Positions 57,360-64,000 of a DNA stretch of 64,000 nt are shown one piece after another. Positions within the stretch are counted from its first letter, which is position 1, and every line of letters starts with the position of its first letter. Both the position numbers and the translations under genes were made by a program. The notes beneath the pieces were generated by a model, which made no database searches, was not told the origin of the DNA, and worked only from the letters and a program-made list of their open reading frames with translations. This stretch comes from Caldilineaceae bacterium (GTDB lineage Bacteria; Chloroflexota; Anaerolineae; Caldilineales; Caldilineaceae): the NCBI GenBank assembly GCA_019637685.1, contig JAHBVF010000028.1, positions 1 through 64,000 of the forward strand, read 5' to 3'.

Positions 57360-58592
57360 ATGAAACTACAGCCCATTCAGGATTATCTACAGACAAACCA
57401 TTTGGACGGCTGGTTGCTCTACGACTTTCGCGGCCAAAATTCCATTGCCCTCGCGGTCGCTGGTCTGGCAAGTGGGGGAACCCGGCGCTGGTTTTTGTGG
57501 ATTCCTGCCCAGGGCCGCCCCGCCTATCTGATCCACGCCATCGAGCAAAACGCATTTTCATCCCTTTCTCCCGAAATGGCCGGGCCGTTGCACACGTATA
57601 TGGGTTGGCAGCAGTTGGCCGAGATGCTGCCCGGCTTTATCGGCGCGCAGGGGGAAAAGCCCTTGCGTATTGCTATGGAATACAGTCCCTTGGGCGCGCT
57701 GCCCTATATCAGCAAAGTGGATGCGGGCACATTTGAACTGGTCACCGAAGTCACCGGTGCCGAGATTGTAAGCAGCTCTGATCTGGTGCAGATCGCCCAG
57801 GCGGTCCTTTCCCCCGCGCAGATGGAGAGCCACCGTCGGGCCGCGGCCCACTGCATGCGCATCAAAGACGAAGCCTTTGCCTTTGTGGCTGACGCGCTGA
57901 AAAGCGGGCGGACCCTCACCGAATACAATGTGCAGCAGTTCATTCTGGCCCGCTTCGCGGCTGCCAATCTCTACACAGATCACGGCCCGATTGTGGCGGT
58001 GAATGGCCACGCGGCAGTGCCCCACTACGCGCCCAGCGCGGAGCAGCACAGCCCGATCCGGATGGGCGACGTACTGCTGATTGATATGTGGGCCAAAGAA
58101 CAGAACGACCCCGGCGACTGCTACGCCGACATCACCTGGACAGCCTACTGTGGTGTACTTGTGCCGCCGGAAGTAGAGCGAATTTTTCAGGTAGTGCGCC
58201 AGGCCAGGGACGCGGCAGTGGCTGCTGTGCGCGAGGCGATTACCGGGGGGCGGCGGCCCCGGGGCCACCAGATCGACGACGTGGCCCGGGATGTGATCGA
58301 CGACGCGGGCTTTGGCCACGCCATTCTGCACCGCACAGGCCACAGCCTGGGGCCCGCTATTCACTGGAACGGCGTCAATATCGACAATGTGGAGACCCAG
58401 GACCGGCGGCGCATTATCCCTGGCGTGATGTTTACGATTGAACCGGGCATCTATCTGCCCGATCTGGACTTCGACGGCAGCGGTCAGGCCAAAGGACTGG
58501 GCATCCGTTCGGAGATCAACTGCATCGCCCACGAAGACAGTCTGGAGATTGCGACGGGGCCGATACAGACGCAAGTGGTTACGCTGCTCTAA
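57360..58592 (+). CDS. M24-family metallopeptidase (Xaa-Pro peptidase-like)
   Basis: 410 residues. The N-terminal creatinase-like domain (LKPIQDYLQTNHLDGWLLYD-like LQPIQDYLQTNHLDGWLLYD, then LRIAMEYSPLGALPYISKVD) is followed by the pita-bread domain with DVLLIDMWAKEQND plus CYADITWTAYCG (Asp ligands), HRTGHSLGPAIHWNG (His), FTIEPGIYLPD and RSEINCIAHED (Glu). Differences from the copy at 11554 suggest a separate subfamily. The lutABC genes follow. Confidence 0.88.
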   Translation: MKLQPIQDYLQTNHLDGWLLYDFRGQNSIALAVAGLASGGTRRWFLWIPAQGRPAYLIHAIEQNAFSSLSPEMAGPLHTYMGWQQLAEMLPGFIGAQGEKPLRIAMEYSPLGALPYISKVDAGTFELVTEVTGAEIVSSSDLVQIAQAVLSPAQMESHRRAAAHCMRIKDEAFAFVADALKSGRTLTEYNVQQFILARFAAANLYTDHGPIVAVNGHAAVPHYAPSAEQHSPIRMGDVLLIDMWAKEQNDPGDCYADITWTAYCGVLVPPEVERIFQVVRQARDAAVAAVREAITGGRRPRGHQIDDVARDVIDDAGFGHAILHRTGHSLGPAIHWNGVNIDNVETQDRRRIIPGVMFTIEPGIYLPDLDFDGSGQAKGLGIRSEINCIAHEDSLEIATGPIQTQVVTLL

Positions 58593-58610
58593 TTCAACAA
58601 TCCTCCTATC

Positions 58611-58666
58611 GAGGCGTGAAACGTGAAACGTGAGATCACGCGGCTGATCTCACGTTTCACGCCTCA
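58611..58666. repeat. GGCGTGAAACGTGAGATC inverted repeat
   Basis: The left arm (58611-58637, with a 7-bp duplication GAAACGT) pairs with GATCTCACGTTTCACGCCTC (58647-58666). An in-frame upstream extension of the next gene reads through it and is rejected. Confidence 0.75.
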
Positions 58667-58709
58667 CATTTTCGGTACGGGGCCAGAGTCTCTCAAAAAG
58701 ACCGGATTT

Positions 58710-59591
58710 ATGCATAAGACAACCTTCCCCACCCCACCCCATCGCGTTGCCCTGTTCGTCACCTGTATGGCCGATATGCTCTATCCCGGTGTGGGCATTG
58801 CCACCACCGAACTGTTGGAACGCCAGGGCATCGAAGTCGTCTTCCCAATGGAGCAGACCTGTTGCGGCCAGCCCGCGTTCAACGCGGGCTATCGGGACGA
58901 AGCCCGGGTGTTGGCCCGGCGCTTTTTGCAGGTCTTCGGGCCGATGGTGGAGAACGGCAGTGTGCAGGCGATTGTCGCGCCTTCGGGCAGTTGCGTCACA
59001 ATGACCAGCCACTTCTACGACGTGCTTTTCGAGGATTCCAACGAGCGGCCTCTGCGCCAGTTGGCCCAACGGCTGGCCTCCGTCACCTTTGAATTGACCG
59101 AATTTCTGGTGGATGTGCTGGGTGTCACTGACACCCGTGCCCGGCTGGAAGGCACTGTCACCTATCACCCCTGCTGCCACCTGCTGCGGGAAATGGGCGT
59201 GGACGAGCAGCCGCGCAGACTGCTCGCCGCTGTGGAAGGCGCAGAAGTTGTCGAACTGCCCGACGCCACCGATTGCTGCGGCTTTGGCGGCCTCTTTGCC
59301 GTGAAGAACGCGGGGATCAGCGGCGCGATGGGGCGGCGCAAGGCGGACAATCTGGCCAAAAGTGGCGCGGATGTGGTGGCTATGTGCGACGTGAGTTGTA
59401 TGACGCATATCAATGGCATCCTCAGCCGGGAAAAAATCAACTGCCGCGCCGTGCATATCGCCGAAATTCTCAACGGCCAATTGGGCAGCCGTCTGCACGC
59501 GCCGGAGGAAGAAACGCCCGCGGTGGCGAATCACCCCCGACGCTGGCAGGACCCGGTCGCAAAGAATGCGGGCGAAAAGGGAGGCGACTGA
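58710..59591 (+). CDS. lutA: LutA-like (Fe-S) oxidoreductase subunit
   Basis: 293 residues. Two CCG domains with the cysteine signature: VALFVTCMADMLYPGVGIAT, FPMEQTCCGQPAFNAGY, VTYHPCCHLLREMG and ELPDATDCCGFGGLFAVKN. LutA is a subunit of the LutABC L-lactate dehydrogenase complex. ATG 58710 follows a weak site. A C-terminal tail of about 30 residues (EEETPAVANHPRRWQDPV) is longer than usual. It overlaps the lutB start by 1 nt. Confidence 0.9.
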   Translation: MHKTTFPTPPHRVALFVTCMADMLYPGVGIATTELLERQGIEVVFPMEQTCCGQPAFNAGYRDEARVLARRFLQVFGPMVENGSVQAIVAPSGSCVTMTSHFYDVLFEDSNERPLRQLAQRLASVTFELTEFLVDVLGVTDTRARLEGTVTYHPCCHLLREMGVDEQPRRLLAAVEGAEVVELPDATDCCGFGGLFAVKNAGISGAMGRRKADNLAKSGADVVAMCDVSCMTHINGILSREKINCRAVHIAEILNGQLGSRLHAPEEETPAVANHPRRWQDPVAKNAGEKGGD

Positions 59592-61021
59592 TGGCAGTGA
59601 TCAATCTGGAAGCCCCCTTCAAAGAGCGGGTGGCAAGCGCGCTGGCCGACAAACACCTGGCCCCGGCAGTGGTGCGGGCCACAGACCGTTTTGTCCTGGC
59701 CCGACAGAAAGCCATGACCAGCATCGACGGCGAGCTTCTGCGCACCCAGACCCGCCAGATGAAAGAAGATGTGCTGCGCAACCTGCCCGACTATTTGGAG
59801 AAATTGGAGCGCAACTTCCAGGCCAATGGGATTACCGTGCATTGGGCGCGGGATGGGGTGGAAGCGGGCGAAATTGTGCGGGGGATTGGCCTGCAAAATG
59901 GCGCGCGCACAATTGTCAAGTCAAAATCCATGGCGACGGAAGAGATTCACCTGAACCACATTCTGGAGCAGGCCGGACTGAAGGTTGTGGAGACCGACCT
60001 GGGCGAATATATTATCCAATTGGCCGGAGAACCGCCCAGCCATATCGTCGCCCCGGTCATCCACAAACGGCTGGAAGAGATCGCGGAAATTTTTCACGAA
60101 AAGTTGGATATGCCCCGCACAATGGACCCCACGGAGATGACCAGTGCGGCAAGGGTGCGTCTGCGCAATGAATTTTTCGACGCGCAGATGGGTGTCAGCG
60201 GCTGCAACTTTGCCATCGCTGAGACCGGGACCATCTGCATTGTCACCAATGAGGGCAACGGGCGAATGGTGAGCAGTATGCCCAAAGTCTATGTGGTGGT
60301 GATGGGAATTGAAAAAGTTGTGCCCACGGTGGAGGATGCGCTGCTCCAGCTACAGGCCCTGACCCGCAGCGCCACCGGCCAACAGATGACTGTCTACTGT
60401 TCTATGACCAGCGGCCCCCGCCAGCCGGATCAGCCCGACGGCCCGGAGCAGGTGCATGTGGTTCTGATGGACAATGGCCGTCTGCAATTATTGGAGCGGG
60501 GCTACGGCGAATCGCTGATGTGTATTCGCTGTGGCGCGTGTCTGAACATCTGCCCGGTCTATCAGGAGATCGGCGGCCACGCCTACGGCAGCACCTACAA
60601 CGGGCCGATTGGCGCGGTCATCTCCCCGGCCCTGGCCCCGGAGATCGCCCGCTTTAAGGAACTGCCCCACGCCACGACCCTCTGCGGCGCGTGCCGGGAT
60701 GTCTGCCCGGTGAAGATCGATCTGCCCCGGCTGCTGGTGGATTTGCGCGCCGATCTGGTGGAGGCGAAGGCCAATCCCCGCCTGGAACAGTTGGCGATTC
60801 AGGGCTATGTGAAGGCCATGAGCAGCCGGGAAACCTACGAACGGGGCGGCAAATTGGCCAGCCTCTCCACCAATCTGCTGGCCGGACTGACCGGCGGTGA
60901 AATCAAATGGATGCCCCCGCCCCTCAGCGGCTGGACCGACCACCGGGACTTTCCCCCCTTTGCCAAAAAGAGCTTTCGGGAATGGTGGGAAGAACGGCAA
61001 AAGTTAAGAAATCGAGAATAG
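59591..61021 (+). CDS. lutB: LutB-like iron-sulfur protein
   Basis: 476 residues. The N-terminal LUD domain (NGARTIVKSKSMATEEIHLN, GCNFAIAETGTICIVTNEGN) is followed by two Fe-S clusters: CIRCGACLNICPVYQEIGGH and TTLCGACRDVCPVKIDLPRL. Its C-terminal extension ends REWWEERQK. With LutA and LutC it would oxidise L-lactate to pyruvate via the Fe-S chain. ATG overlaps the lutA TGA by 1 nt. Confidence 0.93.
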   Translation: MAVINLEAPFKERVASALADKHLAPAVVRATDRFVLARQKAMTSIDGELLRTQTRQMKEDVLRNLPDYLEKLERNFQANGITVHWARDGVEAGEIVRGIGLQNGARTIVKSKSMATEEIHLNHILEQAGLKVVETDLGEYIIQLAGEPPSHIVAPVIHKRLEEIAEIFHEKLDMPRTMDPTEMTSAARVRLRNEFFDAQMGVSGCNFAIAETGTICIVTNEGNGRMVSSMPKVYVVVMGIEKVVPTVEDALLQLQALTRSATGQQMTVYCSMTSGPRQPDQPDGPEQVHVVLMDNGRLQLLERGYGESLMCIRCGACLNICPVYQEIGGHAYGSTYNGPIGAVISPALAPEIARFKELPHATTLCGACRDVCPVKIDLPRLLVDLRADLVEAKANPRLEQLAIQGYVKAMSSRETYERGGKLASLSTNLLAGLTGGEIKWMPPPLSGWTDHRDFPPFAKKSFREWWEERQKLRNRE

Positions 61022-61022
61022 T

Positions 61023-61104
61023 CGGTTGGTTGATTAGTTGATTGGGGCGTACGTGCCTCACTCAGTCAACTAATCAACCAATGAACCAGTCAACCAACGA
61101 ACCA
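61023..61104. repeat. GTTGGTTGATTAGTTGATTG-family inverted repeat, copy 2
   Basis: The left arm near 61023-61045 pairs with the right arm near 61065-61104 (TCAACTAATCAACCAATGAA onward), with small internal duplications. It is the same family as 14881-14948. It lies between lutB and lutC, just before the lutC start. Confidence 0.8.
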
Positions 61105-61111
61105 ATACCCT

Positions 61112-61888
61112 ATGCCCGCACGCGACGACATTCTGAACCGATTACGCACGGCTCTGCGCCAGCCGGAACTACGCTTCCCCCCCCCGGAGACGCGGCGCTT
61201 GACCGCGGACGAGCGGATGACTGTGGGCCGGGCCGAGGGCGATCGCTGGGCGCTGGCCCATCGCTTTGGCACAGAATTGGAGACGCTCCACGGCAGCTTT
61301 GAAGTTGTGGAGACGGTGGCCGAGGCGCGTATGGCCGCCATCGGTCGTTTGCAGATGTGGGTGGCAGAGGATTTGGACGCCCGGCGCACAGAACGGCCCG
61401 AACAGCCCGGCGACCGGGATGTGATGATCTGGTCGCCAGAAGAACTGCCCATCGATGGGTTGACGCCCGCCCTGACCGATCTAGAATTCCAACTGATCGA
61501 ACCGCAAAATCTTCACGACAACGACGAGCGGGCGCGGGTGCGCCACGCCCGGGCCGGCATCACCGGCGTGGACGCGGCTTTTGCCGCCACAGGAACCGCC
61601 GTCCTGGCGGCTGGCCCCCACAAGAGCCGGGCCGCCAGTTTGACCCCCTTTCGCCACCTGCTGCTGGTTCCCATCAGCCGCATCTTCCCCACCGGGGAAG
61701 ACTGGATGGCGAAGATGCGCCAGGACGGGACGCTGACCGATTTTTTGCGCGAAAGCCGCAATGTGACGCTGATCAGTGGGCCGAGCAAGTCCGCGGATTT
61801 GGAAGGGATTTTGACAATGGGTGTCCACGGCCCAAAGGTTGTCCACGCGGTAATTTTTGATGATATTGAGGCGATGATTCGGGGATAA
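61112..61888 (+). CDS. lutC: LutC-like LUD-domain protein
   Basis: 258 residues. The LUD (DUF162) pattern is RARVRHARAGITGVDAAFAA, TGTAVLAAGPHKSRAASLTP, then HLLLVPISRIFPTGEDWM and LISGPSKSADLEGILTMGVH. LutC is the third subunit of the L-lactate oxidation complex. ATG 61112 directly follows the repeat and has no clear Shine-Dalgarno sequence, so translation may be coupled or weak. Confidence 0.88.
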   Translation: MPARDDILNRLRTALRQPELRFPPPETRRLTADERMTVGRAEGDRWALAHRFGTELETLHGSFEVVETVAEARMAAIGRLQMWVAEDLDARRTERPEQPGDRDVMIWSPEELPIDGLTPALTDLEFQLIEPQNLHDNDERARVRHARAGITGVDAAFAATGTAVLAAGPHKSRAASLTPFRHLLLVPISRIFPTGEDWMAKMRQDGTLTDFLRESRNVTLISGPSKSADLEGILTMGVHGPKVVHAVIFDDIEAMIRG

Positions 61889-61892
61889 CAGG

Positions 61893-61951
61893 GATCGGGA
61901 ACTGGGGATTGGGGACTGGGACACGTCCTGCTCCCCAGTCCCAGCCCCCAT
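61893..61951. repeat. GGGGACTGGGG-family inverted repeat, copy 2
   Basis: GGGAACTGGGGATTGGGGAC (61898-) pairs with CCCCAGTCCCAGCCCCCA (61934-61951). It belongs to the family seen at 12688 and 39298 and ends about 15 bp before the AGGAGAA of the next gene. Confidence 0.8.
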
Positions 61952-61977
61952 TTTCCACACAGGAGAACAAAGGACCA

Positions 61978-63054
61978 ATGACCACATCCTCTAAACAATA
62001 CCGCGTCGGGATGATCGGTGCGGGTGCGATTGTGCAGCGGGGGCACATCCCCAATTTTCAGGCCGTGCCCAACGCCGAAGTGGTGGCGGTCTGCGATGTA
62101 AATCTGGCCCGCGCCCAGGAAACAGCCCAGTCCACCGGCGTGCCCGCGGCCTATTCCGACTACAGTGAGATGCTGGCCAAAGAGGGGCTGGATATTGTGG
62201 TGGTGGCGGTGCCGAATATCTATCACAAGCCGATGACGATTGACGCGCTGCGCGCCGGGGCGAATGTCCTGTGCGAAAAACCCCTGGCGTTGTCCAGCGC
62301 GGACGCGCTGGAAATGTACGGCGTGGCCGACGAAATGGGCACACAGTTGGCCGTGGGAACCCATTACCGCTACTCGAATCCGGTGCAGAGCGCCAAGCAG
62401 CAGGTGGACGCGGGCTTTTTTGGCGACATCTATGCGGCCCGCACCCTCTGGAATCGGCGCGCTGGCATCCCCGGCTACAACAGTTGGTTCACCAACAACG
62501 ATCTGGCCGGGGGCGGCAGCCTCTTCGACATCGGCATCCACGCGCTGGACCGGGCGCTCTATCTGATGGGCTATCCCGAACCGGTCTCGGTGAGCGGGGC
62601 CAGCTACGCCAAGTTTGGTCCCCGGGGGCAAGGGCTGGGCGGCTGGGGCATTGACCGGCAAAAAGCCACCCCCGGCGCGCGCTTTGATGTGGATGACTTT
62701 GCCTGGGGTTTTGTCCGCTTTGCCAACGACGCCACACTTATGCTGGAAGTCAGTTGGGCCGCCCATTTCGAGGAGCAGTTCTACACAGAACTCTACGGGA
62801 CCGAAGGCGGCGCGTATATCGGCAGCGAAGACCGCATGGAACTGTACACAAACCTGAACGGCCAGCCGGTCAACATTCCGGTAGCCGTGCCCAAAGGCGG
62901 CAACTCCTACGGCCGCTTTGCCCTGGACTTCGTGCGCCAGTTGGACGGGGAGCAGACCGATATTGTGACCCGGGAGCAGGCGCTGATCAGCGTGAAGATT
63001 GTCGAAGGCATCCAGAAATCCGCGGCCAGCGGGAAGGAGAGCCGTATTGCGTAG
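61978..63054 (+). CDS. Gfo/Idh/MocA-family oxidoreductase
   Basis: 358 residues. Rossmann motif VGMIGAGAIVQRGHIPNFQA, DINLARAQ-like VCDVNLARAQET, signature NVLCEKPLALSSADALEMYG and VGTHYRYSNPVQSAKQQVDA. GGGSLFDIGIHALDRALYLM holds the conserved D/H. It is a standard NAD(P)-dependent sugar or polyol dehydrogenase. ATG 61978 follows AGGAGAACAAAGGA. Confidence 0.92.
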   Translation: MTTSSKQYRVGMIGAGAIVQRGHIPNFQAVPNAEVVAVCDVNLARAQETAQSTGVPAAYSDYSEMLAKEGLDIVVVAVPNIYHKPMTIDALRAGANVLCEKPLALSSADALEMYGVADEMGTQLAVGTHYRYSNPVQSAKQQVDAGFFGDIYAARTLWNRRAGIPGYNSWFTNNDLAGGGSLFDIGIHALDRALYLMGYPEPVSVSGASYAKFGPRGQGLGGWGIDRQKATPGARFDVDDFAWGFVRFANDATLMLEVSWAAHFEEQFYTELYGTEGGAYIGSEDRMELYTNLNGQPVNIPVAVPKGGNSYGRFALDFVRQLDGEQTDIVTREQALISVKIVEGIQKSAASGKESRIA

Positions 63055-63102
63055 GCGTATTGCGTAAGGTGGCGAAGCCATAATAGTTACACACACTCCA
63101 GA

Positions 63103-63262
63103 CCAGTGAGCGCCGGTTGAGTAGCCGACAGAATCCTGCGGATTCTGCGTCTTCGGAGGGCGTATCGAAACCAGAGCAAACGGGTGATGAGGAGAATCTT
63201 CGTTAACCCGCTTTGGTTTCGATACGGCGGGAAACTGCCCCCGCCTACTCAACCGGCACTGG
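63103..63262. repeat. 160-bp nested palindromic element
   Basis: The outer arms CCAGTGAGCGCCGGTTGAGT (63103-, 22 bp) and CTACTCAACCGGCACTGG (63245-63262) nearly match. The inner arms CGTATCGAAACCA (63161-63173) and TGGTTTCGATACG (63214-63226) are exact, and AGAATCC-TGC-GGATTCT lies in the left part. It fills most of the 291-bp gap 63055-63345 and has the build of a MITE-like element. Confidence 0.8.
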
Positions 63263-63345
63263 TCCTGCGTCATCGGTCATTCACTACCCGGTCACGTACA
63301 ATTACGCCTGAATCGCCACTACTCTCGCAACCCGCAACCCGCCTT

Positions 63346-64000
63346 ATGAATCTCAACCAACGCACCACCACCCTCCTCCAACTGACAATCGCCCTGGCCG
63401 CGCTCCTGCTCCTGGCCGCGGGGATGGGCGGGCTGCGCTTTGAGCCGGGCCAGGACCTGAATCTGTTGGCCCTGCTGCTAGGGAATGGACAGATGCCCAC
63501 TGCGCAGCCCTCTCCAGCGATTGCAGGCACGGCGAACTTTCAGCCGTGGATGCGCATCGCTTTGTGGCTGTTGCTGATCTTCACCGGAGCCTATGCGATC
63601 GTCTCGCCAGAGGCTCGGCGGCGGCTCTTTATGACGCTGATTTTTGTGCTGCTGATTCTCTTTATTGCGGAAAAATATCGGGATCGCTTGCAGCAACAGC
63701 CCAGAGAGACGCCAACCGTCCAAGGGGTGGAAGCTCTGCCCGAAGTAGCCGTGCCCGCGATTCCTGAACCGCCCCCCTTTATCACCGATCCGCCGGTCTG
63801 GCTCAGCTGGGCGGTGAATACGCTCGTCGCCATTGCCTTCTTCCTCCTCCTTTGGTATCTGTGGCTGCGTCTGCGCCCCAAACCAACCCCCCAATCCCTG
63901 CTGGTGGACGAGGCCGCCAGCGCGCTGGCCGAACTGGAAGCCGGCGGCGATCTGCGGGATGTGGTGCTGCGCTGTTATGTGCAGATGAGCGCTGTGCTGA
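63346..64000 (+). CDS. N-terminal part of a DUF4129-like membrane protein (runs off the window)
   Basis: The frame opens at ATG 63346 and is still open at the window end (218 codons). Three hydrophobic segments (LLQLTIALAALLLLAAGMGG; MRIALWLLLIFTGAYAIV with LFMTLIFVLLILFIAE; LSWAVNTLVAIAFFLLLWYL) are followed by a cytoplasmic part with ALAELEAGGDLRDVVLRCYV and QMSAVL, which matches the DUF4129 start as I recall it. Such proteins often accompany transglutaminase-like or MoxR genes, which would lie beyond the window. No Shine-Dalgarno sequence is clear. Confidence 0.75.
   Translation, partial: MNLNQRTTTLLQLTIALAALLLLAAGMGGLRFEPGQDLNLLALLLGNGQMPTAQPSPAIAGTANFQPWMRIALWLLLIFTGAYAIVSPEARRRLFMTLIFVLLILFIAEKYRDRLQQQPRETPTVQGVEALPEVAVPAIPEPPPFITDPPVWLSWAVNTLVAIAFFLLLWYLWLRLRPKPTPQSLLVDEAASALAELEAGGDLRDVVLRCYVQMSAVL

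Overview
The window looks like a chromosome segment of a GC-rich, heterotrophic bacterium, most likely Chloroflexota (Anaerolineae/Caldilineales-like). This is inferred from an Ala/Pro-rich lipoprotein solute-binding protein, many small dehydrogenase families (SDR, Gfo/Idh/MocA, LLM, PhyH), SARP-like giant regulators, a PdtaS/PdtaR system and YfhO/ArnT-type membrane proteins. No rRNA is present, so the taxonomy is not proven.

Layout. (1) 1-18.5 kb: catabolic genes, nearly all on the + strand. They include an ABC solute-binding lipoprotein, an LLM oxidoreductase, SDRs, an aldo/keto reductase, and a 2-oxoacid/acetoin dehydrogenase operon (E1 alpha, E1 beta, E2) split by an AbiE-type toxin-antitoxin pair. 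A sugar isomerase, an M24 peptidase, Gfo/Idh/MocA enzymes, a PhyH dioxygenase and an FAD monooxygenase follow. (2) 18.5-33.46 kb: a 14.9 kb integrative element inside tRNA-Pro(GGG), bounded by perfect 48-bp direct repeats. It has a tyrosine integrase, an XRE repressor with an operator overlapping a near-consensus early promoter, a long leftward run of mostly unknown small genes, and a PrimPol-SF3 helicase. Beside the helicase is a striking nested palindromic iteron region (probable origin). At the left end are two secreted cargo proteins, one with clan GH-A glycosidase hallmarks. No capsid, portal, relaxase or conjugation gene was recognised, so it resembles a phage satellite or plasmid-like integrative element. 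(3) 33.5-41.5 kb: a PdtaS/PdtaR two-component system behind a leader terminator, then a GT2, an ArnT-like GT-C enzyme and a YfhO-like protein. (4) 41.5-50.6 kb: an AmaP-like protein, a lipoprotein, ScpB, an MBL hydrolase, a thioesterase, a RelE/Phd-like TA pair, dihydrolipoyl dehydrogenase (E3), RlmB, CysS and a PIN-TRAM protein. (5) 51-64 kb: NagB-NagA, a SARP-AAA regulator, SSB, an M24 peptidase, LutABC, a Gfo/Idh/MocA enzyme and the start of a DUF4129-like protein.

A second theme is that long inverted repeats from several recurrent sequence families sit between host genes, often just before the downstream ribosome-binding site. Pieces of the same families are also inserted in frame in E2, the ArnT-like enzyme and the YfhO-like protein. 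The element itself lacks these families.

All functions are read from sequence motifs and family knowledge; no database search was run.
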